In this document: positions 34,377 to 44,900 of the stretch, piece after piece
Position numbering within the stretch: position 1 is the stretch's first letter
Layout: every line of letters starts with the position of its first letter
NCBI RefSeq assembly: GCF_042662225.1
Contig: NZ_JBHSYQ010000003.1
Span: 1,674,001-1,738,000, forward strand
Length of the DNA: 64,000 bases
Reading direction: 5' to 3'
Origin: Nibribacter roseus
GTDB lineage: Bacteria > Bacteroidota > Bacteroidia > Cytophagales > Hymenobacteraceae
Translations under genes and position numbers: made by a program
The notes under the pieces: generated by a model
What the model was told of the DNA's origin: nothing
The model's database searches: none
The model's input: the letters and a program-made list of their open reading frames with translations, nothing else

Positions 34377-36680
34377 TTAGAGGCTGCTCAACGTGAACGA
34401 TAGCTCTTGCACATCTCTAGAATTAGGGCCTACCATCACCTTGAAATCACCGGGTTCAGCGCCGAAGGTCATGTCTTGACGCCAGAAGGCCAGGTCTTCT
34501 TTGGTGAGGGTGAAGGTAATGGTTTTCTTCTCGCCAGGGGCGAAGGCAAGTTTCTGGAACTTCTTCAGTTGCTTGACAGGGCGGGCGGTGCTGCCTACCA
34601 AGTCCCGGATATAAAGCTGCACCACTTCCTCGCCGACTACTTTTCCGGTGTTGGTCACGTCTACGGTTACTACCAAAGGCTCATTGCCCGAGATGCTGCT
34701 TTTGTTCAGCTTTGGTGTACCGTAATTAAAGGTAGTATAGCTTAAGCCGTATCCAAACGGGTACAAGGGCGTGTTAGGCACATCGCGGTAACGTGATTTA
34801 TACACCCGCTCACTGCCGGGCTCCATGTGGTCGCCATCGTACATGCGGCCGGTGTTTTTATAGTTGTAATACAGCGGTAACTGACCCACATGGCGCGGGA
34901 AAGAAAGTGGCAATTTCCCGGAAGGATTATACTCCCCGAACAGCACACTTCCAGCGGCATTTCCGGCCTCTGAGCCCAACGACCAGGTAGCCAAAATAGC
35001 GGGAATGTTTTGGTCTAGCCAGGTTAGTTCCAGGGCACGGCCACTGCTTACCAGCGCAACAATTGGTTTACCGGTCTTATGAATGGCCTTCACCAGGTCC
35101 AGCTGTACACCGGGCAAACCAATGTCAGCGCGCGAGGCTCCCTCTCCATTCATCACGGCACTTTCTCCAATGGCCATTACCACCACATCGGCTTTACGGG
35201 CGGCGGCAACAGCCTCGTCAAATAACGCAGTGGAGTTGCTATAAAGCTCACAGCCCTGGGCATAAGTTACCGTGGCTCCTTTAGCGTATTTTCTGATGCC
35301 TTCCAGGAAAGACACAGGGTGTTGCTCTTCCCCGAAGAAAGACCAGGTACCGTTCATATCTGCTTTGTTGTTGGCCAACGGACCAATAACGGCAATGCGT
35401 TTAGTGGCTTGGGTGAGCGGCAATACATTGCCTTGGTTTTTAAGCAGCACAATAGATTTCTTGGCCATGTCAAACGCCACGGCCAAATTCTCTTTCGAAC
35501 GGATTTCTTGTTTTTCGCGGGTAGTGCTGGAATATAGAGTAGGGTTGTCAAACAGGCCCAATTTGAATTTAAGCCAAAGCACGCGTCGTACGGCATCATC
35601 TACTACCTTCTGGTCTAGCTGTCCGTTTTTAACTAACCCAGGTATAAAGTTGAGGTAAGCTTCTCCCATCATGTCTACATCGGTTCCGGCTTTCAGGGCC
35701 AGGGCAGCGGAGTGGGCATTATCTTTGGCGAAGCCGTGATTCACCATTTCAGTGATGTTTTGCCAATCAGAAATTACCAGCCCGTTATACCCCCATTCTT
35801 TCCGGAGGATGTCCTGGAGAACAAAGGTGTTGGCTGTGGCGGGTACACCGTTCAATTCATTGAACGACGTCATCAAAGAGGCTGAGCCAGCATCAATAGC
35901 CGCTTTAAACGGCGGCAGGTACACGTCGCGGAGCAGGTATTCTGACATGTCGGTGGTGTTGTAATCACGGCCGGCCTCAGCGGCACCATAGGCTACAAAG
36001 TGCTTTACACAGGCGGCAATGGTACGCGGGTCAGAGAGGTCTTTTCCCTGAAAACCTACCACACGGGCTGCGGCAATAAGCGAACCCAAATATGGGTCTT
36101 CTCCGGCACCCTCGGCAGTGCGGCCCCAGCGGGAGTCGCGGGTAATGTCTACCATAGGGGCGAAGGTGAGGTTGATGCCAGTGGCGCTGGACTCAATGGC
36201 CGCCACACGGGCGCCGTTTTCGATGGCCTCTAAATCCCAGCTGGCAGCCTCGCCCAACGGAATCGGGAACACGGTTTTAAACCCGTGAATCACATCGGCT
36301 CCAATAATGAGCGGAATGCCCAGCCTTGATTCTTCAACTGCAATTTTCTGCAGTTTCCCAATGTACTCAGCACCATGAATGTTAAATATGCCGGTGATGG
36401 TTCCTTTTTTAATGGCTTCATTGAATCGGTCAGACTCAGCGGTACGCACAGTGGGGCCGGTGTTGAACAAATCGCCTACCACAAAGTTGAGCTGGCCTGC
36501 TTTTTCTTCCTGCGTCATTTTGGCCAGCAGGTCTTCTATGCGTTTCTCAATAGGGCTTAGCTGCTGCTGAGCGGTGGTAGCAGGGGTAGATGGTGTGGCC
36601 GTGGAAGGGGGCGTTGAAGTAGAAGTGCAGGAGAAGGCAGCCAATGCCAGCACCACTACTTTTGAGATTATCTTTTTCAT
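34377..36680 (-). CDS. GH3 beta-glucosidase lipoprotein (BglX-like)
   Basis: 767-residue exported glycoside hydrolase. Lipoprotein signal (VVVLALAAFSC, Cys about 18), then a GH3 N-terminal TIM barrel with the nucleophile Asp305 in GLVISDWQN, the KHFVAYGAAEAGRDYNTTDMSEY substrate segment, the C-terminal alpha/beta sandwich (IAVIGPLANNKADMNGTW, ADVVVMAIGE) and a fibronectin III-like domain. It releases glucose from beta-glucan oligosaccharides in the periplasm or at the surface. Last gene of the PUL operon, after GH16; it would finish what that endo-enzyme starts. Confidence 0.93.
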   Translation of the reverse strand: MKKIISKVVVLALAAFSCTSTSTPPSTATPSTPATTAQQQLSPIEKRIEDLLAKMTQEEKAGQLNFVVGDLFNTGPTVRTAESDRFNEAIKKGTITGIFNIHGAEYIGKLQKIAVEESRLGIPLIIGADVIHGFKTVFPIPLGEAASWDLEAIENGARVAAIESSATGINLTFAPMVDITRDSRWGRTAEGAGEDPYLGSLIAAARVVGFQGKDLSDPRTIAACVKHFVAYGAAEAGRDYNTTDMSEYLLRDVYLPPFKAAIDAGSASLMTSFNELNGVPATANTFVLQDILRKEWGYNGLVISDWQNITEMVNHGFAKDNAHSAALALKAGTDVDMMGEAYLNFIPGLVKNGQLDQKVVDDAVRRVLWLKFKLGLFDNPTLYSSTTREKQEIRSKENLAVAFDMAKKSIVLLKNQGNVLPLTQATKRIAVIGPLANNKADMNGTWSFFGEEQHPVSFLEGIRKYAKGATVTYAQGCELYSNSTALFDEAVAAARKADVVVMAIGESAVMNGEGASRADIGLPGVQLDLVKAIHKTGKPIVALVSSGRALELTWLDQNIPAILATWSLGSEAGNAAGSVLFGEYNPSGKLPLSFPRHVGQLPLYYNYKNTGRMYDGDHMEPGSERVYKSRYRDVPNTPLYPFGYGLSYTTFNYGTPKLNKSSISGNEPLVVTVDVTNTGKVVGEEVVQLYIRDLVGSTARPVKQLKKFQKLAFAPGEKKTITFTLTKEDLAFWRQDMTFGAEPGDFKVMVGPNSRDVQELSFTLSSL

Positions 36681-36764
36681 AGTGTTCTAGTTAGGTCTTG
36701 AAATGAGGGTGTCTGTCCTGCTCTGGTTAGAGCAGGTTAGCTGAAATTTTAGAAAGTGAAAAGG

Positions 36765-38876
36765 TTATAGATTGAAGTTCTGAACCAGCAGTCTTTTTAC
36801 CAGCAGGTTGTTTTCTGTTTGAATGCGGCAGAAATAAAGTCCATCGGCCAGAGGAGTGGGTAGTCTGACCTCGGCAACAGTTTTTAGGGCAAATTCCATT
36901 GAAATCTGCAGGGGGACTTCCTGGCCATTGACTCCGTACAGCCGGATAGATTTGACCTTAACTCCGGACGGAAGTGCAAGGGAAAACTCTTGCTGCACCG
37001 GGTTTGGCGACAAGACTATCTGTTGCGCCAGCCATTCTTCTGAGCCACCGGTCATCACCCCACCCACTGTGCCAATGTTAGAAAAGCTGGCGGTGCCGTT
37101 GGAATTGTAAGCCTGCACCTTATAAAAACTCTCACGGGTGCCGGCGGGGTCGGTGAAGGAGGTGTTGTTGGCTGACAAGCTGGCAATCTCAGAGTAATTG
37201 CTGTAGGGCTGGGTGCTCCTGTACACTTTAAACCCTTGCTCATTGGCAGCGTTGTCTCTCCAGGAAAGTGTAACGCCAGAAGCCGCCATGGCGGCGGCTA
37301 CGTGCGATGCTCTGTTAGGAGTGGTGGGCAGAGCAGGCAATACACTGAAATGGTCTACCCAGATAGAGTCTTGGCCTGAGCTTCCCAAAAACCCATAGTT
37401 CACGAGCAGCCTTATTTTGCTGATGTTAGCGGGGTCTACCTGACCAGAGCCGCTGCCAAACAGATTCTGGTAGTTGAAATGGTAGGTGTAGTACTCGCCG
37501 TCGTCAATTAAAGGACTGAGGTTAAATACCTGATTGCTGCCGGTCACCTTGCCGGCGGCATCAAGTAAATCGAGCCGGAGCGAAACCGTTCGGCTCTTGT
37601 TTAGGGTTTTCACGGAAGTGGTGAAGACGGGGTATCCAGTCATGTCCAGCGGGCTCTCCAGCTCATACAGTATGTGTGGTAAACTGGAGGGCGACGTCAC
37701 ATGAAAGTTCACTTTGAGGGCGTCTTGGTGCTGGCTCATTTCAAACGTACCTGCGTTAGGCGTGAGCTGTGATGCAGGGAAGGGGTTGAATCCTTCAATC
37801 AGAAAGGAGCTGCCGCTGGGCAGCATTTTGGTTTTTACCTCTAGGATTTTGGTGAAGGTTTGCCCGTTATGTTGCATCTGTACCTTTACCTGACCAGACT
37901 TCTTACCCCAATTCACCACAATCTCCGGCGAGTTATTGCCCGACACAATGGTAGCCCCAGATGGTAAAGTCCAGGTGTAGGTGGCATTTGCCAAGCGGCT
38001 GGCTTTGAATGTAACGTTTTGGGCTGAAGGGTTCACAAATTGAGGACCCGAAAGATGTAGCTCCTTGAACTGCTGGTACACCCGCACATAATCTACCTCC
38101 ATACGGGTACTGGTCAAGTTAGGATCAACACCATTTTTTTGGCCGTTCGTTTCTAAACTTGGTTCGCTGCCCATGTTACCGCCTACCGCAATGTTCATGA
38201 TGAGGAACTGCGCTTTGTCAAACGGCCAGGTTCGGGCATCTTTCACGGTTGGAGCATAGGTATAGTATAGGGTATTGTCTACATAGAACTTAATGTCGTG
38301 CTCAGACCATTCAGCGGCATAAATATGGAAAGCGGTGGTGGCATCGGGTACGGTAGTGGACCCTATGTTTTGCGTATTTCCGTAGCTGGAAGGAGTGTGC
38401 AAGGCAGCTTGAACTTTGCCTGGAAGCCGGTCAATGTATTCCATCACGTCTATTTCGCCACAGGCTGGCCAGCCTACCGTTGAAATGTTAGAGCCCAAGA
38501 GCCAGAGCGCAGGCCAGGTACCAACCCCTGGTGCTAGCTTCGCCCGCCATTCCACGCGGCCATAGGTAAAATCAAACTTACCTTGGGTTTTAACACGGCC
38601 TGAGGTCCAGTTGCCATTTTGCTTAATTGCTTCTATAATCAACTTTCCGCCTGTCTGCCGTACATTGGCCAGTTGGTTCGTGTAGCTCTGGAGCTCTCTG
38701 TTGCCCCAGCCATTGTTGCCGTTGCCCAGGTCAAAGTTCCACCAGGTAGAGTTGATGGCACCTTCTTCCTCAAATTCATCGCTCCAGACTAATTCGTTGT
38801 AAGCTCCGTTCTGAGCCACCCCACCCAATGGGCAAAGCAAGCCCAGGCAGAGCACCAGATATATAATTCTGCTCAT
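36765..38876 (-). CDS. GH16 endo-beta-glucanase (laminarinase-type) with T9SS signal
   Basis: 703-residue secreted enzyme. Signal peptide to about residue 21, then a GH16 domain (residues about 25-270) with the catalytic motif GEIDVMEYID (Glu141, Asp143, Glu146) and WPALWLLG. It cuts beta-1,3 or mixed beta-1,3/1,4 glucans. A beta-rich module follows (about 275-360), then a jelly-roll carbohydrate-binding-like region, an FN3 domain (HVAAAMAASGVTLSWRDNAANEQGFKVYRS) and a C-terminal T9SS sorting domain (LSPNPVQQEFSL ... GLYFCRIQTENNLLVKRLLVQ). Third downstream gene of the PUL. Confidence 0.93.
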   Translation of the reverse strand: MSRIIYLVLCLGLLCPLGGVAQNGAYNELVWSDEFEEEGAINSTWWNFDLGNGNNGWGNRELQSYTNQLANVRQTGGKLIIEAIKQNGNWTSGRVKTQGKFDFTYGRVEWRAKLAPGVGTWPALWLLGSNISTVGWPACGEIDVMEYIDRLPGKVQAALHTPSSYGNTQNIGSTTVPDATTAFHIYAAEWSEHDIKFYVDNTLYYTYAPTVKDARTWPFDKAQFLIMNIAVGGNMGSEPSLETNGQKNGVDPNLTSTRMEVDYVRVYQQFKELHLSGPQFVNPSAQNVTFKASRLANATYTWTLPSGATIVSGNNSPEIVVNWGKKSGQVKVQMQHNGQTFTKILEVKTKMLPSGSSFLIEGFNPFPASQLTPNAGTFEMSQHQDALKVNFHVTSPSSLPHILYELESPLDMTGYPVFTTSVKTLNKSRTVSLRLDLLDAAGKVTGSNQVFNLSPLIDDGEYYTYHFNYQNLFGSGSGQVDPANISKIRLLVNYGFLGSSGQDSIWVDHFSVLPALPTTPNRASHVAAAMAASGVTLSWRDNAANEQGFKVYRSTQPYSNYSEIASLSANNTSFTDPAGTRESFYKVQAYNSNGTASFSNIGTVGGVMTGGSEEWLAQQIVLSPNPVQQEFSLALPSGVKVKSIRLYGVNGQEVPLQISMEFALKTVAEVRLPTPLADGLYFCRIQTENNLLVKRLLVQNFNL

Positions 38877-38897
38877 TTTAGGTAAGTTTTAAGAAAA

Positions 38898-38928
38898 GTA
38901 AGCCAGAAACGGGTTGCTTCTGGCTTAC
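38898..38928. other. Intercistronic hairpin between the PKD lipoprotein and GH16 genes
   Basis: Perfect 11-bp stem GTAAGCCAGAA / TTCTGGCTTAC with a 9-base loop and no T-run; it is more likely an mRNA stability or processing structure than a terminator. Confidence 0.6.
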
Positions 38929-38936
38929 AGGAAAAG

Positions 38937-40319
38937 TTAAGGCATCAACCGGAAATCATCTAAGTAGAAGATGCCAGGATTAAAGTGCGCCTCGCCGCCA
39001 ATCTGCACCACTACACGGTCAAAGTCAGTGCGCTGGTCAAAGTTGCTGAAGTCAAAGGTGAGTTCAACCCATTCGCCTAGCTGTGTTACCTGCTGTACTA
39101 TTTCAGCTTGTGTCTGCCAGGCATTGCCTCCCATTTTAGAGTCCTGCAGCTTCACTGCCACCTGTTTAGCCAGATTCTTGGTCACTGCCCAGTCTTCTCC
39201 ATTTTGAGTAACGTAGTCATTGAAGGAAGGCAGAAGTACCTTCAGTTTGAAGACCTTCCGGTTGGTAAGATCCATGCGGTAGGGTAGGTCAATGAATATG
39301 TTGGCAAACTCATTGGCCTGACCGGCTTCTTTTACATAGCGTGCTACTTTTTCAGATGTGTTTATGCCAAACTGAGCCGGATTGTCAAAGTTGTCGTTGA
39401 ATACTACGTGGTCAATACCCCAGGTAATGTTGCCCGGCTGGTCAAAGTTGTCGAAGAGGTCTTCAACTTTCAGTGGCTTTTCTACCACTGGTGGGGAGTA
39501 GCCTTTTGGAACCAGCACGTAATTACGCACACCAGCACCACCACAACAGGCTTTTCTGATATGCAGACGGTTTTCAGACAGTTCCATGACTTCATACACG
39601 CCTTCGTTATCGTCCCAGGCAATGGTTTCGCCGTTGCTAACCGAGAGCATGGTTTTGCCATTTTCTTCGTACAGGTTCCAGGTGCTGGCTACCGGAGTGG
39701 CAGGCTGTGGCACACAAACGTTTTCTACGCCGTTGTCAATGCCCCACATGGCGCCTTTGCTCTTGTTCTCAAACTTGAAGCCGCTAAGGGAGAAGGTATA
39801 TTCATCATCTTGCATGCAGGGGTTCTGCTGGTCTAAGGTTTGGCTCCACCAGTTATTGCCACCAGCGGCTACTTCACCTCCAAAGTTCATTGGGCCAACC
39901 GGGTCTAATACCCAAGTTTTACCTTCCAGTTGATCAGCCCCACCAGTCAGGAAATTGTAATCTTCCCGATCTAACATGGTTGGGTTGGTTTGGGCAATGT
40001 TGATGGTTTGTGTGTTAGAGGCCGAACCGTCTTTTGTGTAGATGGTCAGTTTTACCGTATAGTCACCGGCCAACGGATAAGCACCTGTTACTTCCTTACC
40101 TTCTGCCGTGGTGCCATTACCAAAATCCCAAAGGAATTTAAAACCAGGGGCGGTGCTGGTGAAACGAACCAAGTTTGGGTTTGTGGCATCATAGGTGTGT
40201 GTAAAAGTAACCAGATCAGAGGTAGGCATTGGGCCCAGTTCCGGATCTTCTACTTCACAGGCGGTCCAGGCAAAGGAAGCCAGCAGAAGCAGGGTTAGAA
40301 ACGATATATATTTTCTCAT
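38937..40319 (-). CDS. PKD-domain surface glycan-binding lipoprotein (SusE/F position)
   Basis: 460-residue lipoprotein (MRKYISFLTLLLLASFAWTAC). The start at 40319 is chosen over 40343 because it begins the signal peptide. A PKD domain lies at about residues 40-115 (GFKFLWDFGNGTTAEGKEVTGAYPLAGDYTVKLTI), followed by a beta-rich region around residues 130-270 and a C-terminal jelly-roll domain (FDNFDQPGNITWGIDHVVF ... FYLDDFRLMP) that resembles a carbohydrate-binding module. In PUL context it sits where SusE/SusF-type surface glycan-binding proteins are found, between SusD and the enzymes, so glycan binding at the cell surface is inferred. Confidence 0.82.
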   Translation of the reverse strand: MRKYISFLTLLLLASFAWTACEVEDPELGPMPTSDLVTFTHTYDATNPNLVRFTSTAPGFKFLWDFGNGTTAEGKEVTGAYPLAGDYTVKLTIYTKDGSASNTQTINIAQTNPTMLDREDYNFLTGGADQLEGKTWVLDPVGPMNFGGEVAAGGNNWWSQTLDQQNPCMQDDEYTFSLSGFKFENKSKGAMWGIDNGVENVCVPQPATPVASTWNLYEENGKTMLSVSNGETIAWDDNEGVYEVMELSENRLHIRKACCGGAGVRNYVLVPKGYSPPVVEKPLKVEDLFDNFDQPGNITWGIDHVVFNDNFDNPAQFGINTSEKVARYVKEAGQANEFANIFIDLPYRMDLTNRKVFKLKVLLPSFNDYVTQNGEDWAVTKNLAKQVAVKLQDSKMGGNAWQTQAEIVQQVTQLGEWVELTFDFSNFDQRTDFDRVVVQIGGEAHFNPGIFYLDDFRLMP

Positions 40320-40345
40320 GGGTTCAAACATTTTATGGTGCATGA

Positions 40346-41929
40346 TTAATAGCCAGTGTTTGGTTTCAGTGTTCCTGCTGAAAGGTCAATCTCACTCTGC
40401 GGAATTGGCAGGAACCCTTTTCTGGCGGTGTTAAACTGAATGTTAAAGTCAGACACGGCGCCCTCGAAATTGTCAGGTAGGGTGGTGTAGGTAACAGAGA
40501 TAGCGTCATCGGCTACGTTAAGTCCGCGGCGCAACAAATCCCAATAGCGGTGGCCTTCCAGGGCCAGTTCTACCCTGCGTTCTTTGTAAACGTTATCCAA
40601 GGTGGCTGGTACCGGACCTAACCCTACTCTGGCGCGCACTCTGGTCAGCGGTGCCTGGGCGTCTCCTGAACCAGTCATCAATCTTAGTTCAGCGGCCATT
40701 AATAACACATCAGAGAAGCGGATGGAGCGGTAGTTGTTGCCCCAGTTCAATTCCAACTGCCCCCCCGAAGGAGCATACTCTTTAGCTGTTGTGTACTTCT
40801 GGCTGAAATAACCAGTATGTTGATACCCGATGTTCAGGTTGTCTTTGCCGCCTACCAACTCTGTCTCGGCCAAAATGGTGGCGTCACGTCTTGGGTCGTT
40901 GGCTTCAAAAGCATCATACAGCTCTTGGGTAGGAGTAGCGGTACTCCAGCCTGCCAGGTAGTTTTCAATGGCGGTGTTTTTAATACGAGGTCCCTGCTGC
41001 TGTGGCTGGGTGTTGCCCTCGCCGCCTTGCACGTAGCCCCAATCCCACCATGGGTTTTCGTCTGAGTAAGAAATTTCCCAAACCGATTCTATGCTGAACT
41101 CATTTGCTCTCTTGAAATTATCAGCGTAGTTGGGCAACAGGTCATGGCCACTTTCCGAGATGATATCATTTACATGCTGCAATGCTACCTGGGCAGTGAC
41201 GCTGGTGCCACCAGCTTGCAGTTCTTGGTTGTACACGCCCTTGTAGAACAAATAAGCTCTTGCTAACAAGGCTTTGGCAGCCCATTTAGTGACACGGCCT
41301 TGGCTCTGGCGAAGCGTTGACTCTGGTAAGTCTTCCATGGCCTCTGTCAAATCCAGTGCTATCTGATCATACACAGCCTTAGGAGTTGCTTGCGGCTGGT
41401 TGTACTCGCTTGGTGCCTGAGGTGCCAAAATGAGCGGAACGTTTTCAAAAAGCCTTACCAGGTCAAGGTAGAAATGCGCGCGCAAGAATTTAGCTTCAGC
41501 AATCAGCCTGGTTTTAAAATCCTCCGGGGCATCAATGCCTTCAATACGCTGAAGAAGTGTGTTGGCTCTGGCAATTCCGATATAATGTTTCCTCCACAGT
41601 CCAAACACCTCACCATTAGTAGTCAGGATATTGTGACGATCCATTTGCAGCAGGTTGGGTTCAGAACTAGGCTGGCCAGCTGAATAGGCATCATCAGACA
41701 TGATATCAGTGATCATGGGAGTAGGGTGGAAACCTGATAGGGTATTCCACTGAAGTACATCATACACTCCCACCAATCCTTCCATGGCATCAGATTGGGT
41801 TTTGTAGAAGTTGTCCTCGGTTCGGGTATCTAGCGGCGAAAGGTCCAGGAAGTCATCGCAGCTGGTAGAAGCTACCGCCAGAAAGCCGGACAGTAGCAGA
41901 ATAGAAGTCTTTTTAGCTATATTTTTCAT
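40346..41929 (-). CDS. SusD/RagB glycan-binding lipoprotein
   Basis: 527-residue lipoprotein, the lid partner of SusC at the cell surface. Lipobox ASTSCDDFLDLSPLDTRTEDNFYKT is typical. TPR-like helices and the C-terminal SusD signature (SIRFSDVLLMAAELRLMTG...VYKERRVELALEGHRYWDLLRRG) are present. The start at 41929 is used because the longer start at 41941 overlaps the susC stop codon and adds four residues before the signal. It follows susC by 11 bases. Confidence 0.95.
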   Translation of the reverse strand: MKNIAKKTSILLLSGFLAVASTSCDDFLDLSPLDTRTEDNFYKTQSDAMEGLVGVYDVLQWNTLSGFHPTPMITDIMSDDAYSAGQPSSEPNLLQMDRHNILTTNGEVFGLWRKHYIGIARANTLLQRIEGIDAPEDFKTRLIAEAKFLRAHFYLDLVRLFENVPLILAPQAPSEYNQPQATPKAVYDQIALDLTEAMEDLPESTLRQSQGRVTKWAAKALLARAYLFYKGVYNQELQAGGTSVTAQVALQHVNDIISESGHDLLPNYADNFKRANEFSIESVWEISYSDENPWWDWGYVQGGEGNTQPQQQGPRIKNTAIENYLAGWSTATPTQELYDAFEANDPRRDATILAETELVGGKDNLNIGYQHTGYFSQKYTTAKEYAPSGGQLELNWGNNYRSIRFSDVLLMAAELRLMTGSGDAQAPLTRVRARVGLGPVPATLDNVYKERRVELALEGHRYWDLLRRGLNVADDAISVTYTTLPDNFEGAVSDFNIQFNTARKGFLPIPQSEIDLSAGTLKPNTGY

Positions 41930-41940
41930 GTGAAAGTGCA

Positions 41941-44900
41941 TTAGAAGGTGGCGTTAACTCCAAGTCTGAAGGTTTTGGACTGCGGGTATACTCCGCGGTC
42001 GAATCCTATGTCTAAGCTGCCTCTGGCTCCAATCTCTGGGTCAAACCCAGTGTATTCAGTGAACGTGAGCAGGTTGTCAGCAGACACATAGATGCGCAGC
42101 TTTTGCAGATGCAGGGTTGATAAAGCAGTGCCAGGCAAAGTGTAACCTACCTGAAGTGTTTTCAGGCGTACATAATCTCCATCCTCTATGTACAGGTCAG
42201 ATAGTCTGGAGTAGTTTCCGTTGGTGTCGTTCCAGGTGAAACGTGGGTATTCGTTCGTGCTGCCTTCACCGGTCCAGCGATTCAGGAACCTGGACTGCAT
42301 GTTAGAGCGTACAATGTCATACCGGCGGGTACCATTAAAGATTTGGTGACCGAAAGCACTGTTGAAGAACGCACTAAAGTCAAATCCTTTTACATCAAAG
42401 CCCAAGTTAAAACCTATGGTAGTTTTAGGCGTTGGGTTTCCGATCATGGTGCGGTCATTGCCGTCCAGCACACCGTCATCGTTCAGGTCTACAAAGCGTA
42501 CGTCGCCAGGTACGGCGTTTGGTTGTATGGTTTGTGCCTCAACGTCAGCTTGATTTTGGAAGATACCAGCGGTTTTGTAACCATAGAAGTAGGCAATTGG
42601 CATGCCTGGATTGCTTCTAGAAGCTACTCCGTAAGTAGAGAAACCTCCACCATACAGAATTTTCTCTGCGTTATCTATGCTTATTACCTCATTCTCGTTA
42701 ATGCTTCCGTTAATGCCGAAGTTGTAGTTAAAACTGCTGATGCTGCCGTTATAATTGATAGCTAGCTCAAAGCCTTTGTTTCTAACTTCGCCGCCATTCA
42801 CCGTTGGTGCATTGTAGCCAGTGCTGGCCAAGATTGGAGGAACTACCAGCAAACCTTTGGTTGATTTTACATAGTAATCAGCTACTAAGGTAAGTTTGTT
42901 GTTAAAGAAAGAGAGATCAGCTCCTATGTTAGTTTGCTCTGAAGTTTCCCACTGAAGCTCTGGGTTTGCAGCGGCTTCTGGGGCAGCTCCACTTTGGTAG
43001 CCTTTGCCGTCAGGATTGTAGAAGGTATAGCCCCTGCCCACTCCTATGCGGGCTGCCCAAGGGTAGGCCCCTCCAATTTCCTCATTTCCGTTCTGTCCCC
43101 AGGAAGCCCTGATTTTGGCCAGGCTCAGCACGTTTCCTTGCGGAAAGAAAGCTTCATCAGACAATACCCAGCCGGCAGAGAAAGAAGGGAAAGTAGCAAA
43201 CTGATTGTTGCGTCCAAATCTGGAAGAGCCATCGCGTCTTACCGTAGCAGAGAACAGGTATTTGCCCTGGTAGTCATAGTTTGCCCGCCCGAAGAAAGAA
43301 AGAATGGCTCTTTCACTGGCTCCGCCGGTGGCAATAGCTGTTCCGGCGCTTACGGCTAAATTCAGGTAAGCCATGTTAGGGTCTGAAGTTACCAGGCCAG
43401 TGTTTGATCCGAAGAGGCCTTCGCTACGTGATTTTAAAGCCGAGGTACCCAGAACCAAACCTACACTATGCTCACCAAAGTTGCGGTTGTAGTTGAAATA
43501 GTTTTCTGTTTGCCAGGTGTAGTAGCGATCAGTACCTCTTGAAGCCAGAGCATTGGAATTTTGCTGAGCTGCATTCAAGAAGTAAACAGGGTTGTAGTTG
43601 CTAGTAACCACATACGCCAAGTCAATGCCTAACGTAGAACGGAAGGTAAGGCCTTCAATTAGCTTTACTTCGCCGTAAAGGTTACCAACCAGTTTGTCTA
43701 CCGTAGTACGCCCATTCATTACCTGTAAGCGAGCCAGGGGGTTTACTACTTCCTGCGAAGCGTATTCTGAAATACCGAATACGCGGCCGTTAGCATCACG
43801 CACCACAGGGTTTAAGGTATAGGTGGAAGAAGCCAACCTGTCTGGGTCTGTTTCATACACCGGGGTTATGGGGTCAATGTTCAGAGCATTACTTAAAATA
43901 CCCCCAAACTCCTGGTTGGCGTCAAAGGCTCTACGGTTAATGTGGGTATAAGCTAGGTTAGTCCCGAATCTCAGGAAGCTTTTAACTTGATTATCGGCGT
44001 TTATGCGGGCTGTGTAGCGTTTAAAGTTAGACTTCTCACCGCCTACAATACCGTTCTGGTCAAAATAAGAAAGAGCAGCGGCGTAAGAAGACTTCTCCGT
44101 ACCACCGGTAACAGTTAATTGATGATTCTGGATAGGAGCGTTCTTCTCAAATATGGCGTCTTGCCAGTTTGTGCCCTCTCCAAATTGTTCTGGGTTGGCA
44201 AAAGGGGGCGCCATGTTTGCGTTGGCGGCGCCTTCATTCATCATGATGGCATATTCACGGGCATTCAGCAACTCAACTTTCCGCCAAGGGTTCTGAATAC
44301 CGGCGTACCCGTCATAAGATACCTGCATGGTTCCGTCTTTTCTGCCTTGCTTGGTAGTAATGAGTACAACCCCGTTTCCGCCTCTAGCTCCGTAAATTGC
44401 TGCGGCTGCGGCATCTTTTAGAATTTCCATGGAGGCAATATCTCCTGGGTTAAGGTAGTCAATGCCGCCAACTGGGAACCCGTCCACTACATAGAGAGGG
44501 TTTGAATTGCCGGTAGAGCCAATTCCCCTGATGCGTACGGTAGGGGCATCACCGGGTTGACCCGACACGTTGGCTACCTGCACCCCCGCTACCCGTCCCT
44601 GAAGCGCCTGCTCAATTCGGGTAACTGGTGTTTGGGTAATTTCTTCAGGAGTCACAGAAGAAACGGCGGTAGTTACTTCTCTTCTTAACTGGGTGCCATA
44701 GCCCACCACCACTACTTCGTCTATTGACTGGCGATCTTCCTGTAACGTGACATTGATAGTGGTGCGGCCATTGATCGGCTCCTCTTTAGGCAGAAAACCT
44801 ATATAAGAGAATACTAAGCTGCCCCCGTTGGCTGGAGCCTGAATTTGATATTGCCCATTCACATCTGTAGAGCCGCCGGTGGTAGTGCCCTTCACTACTA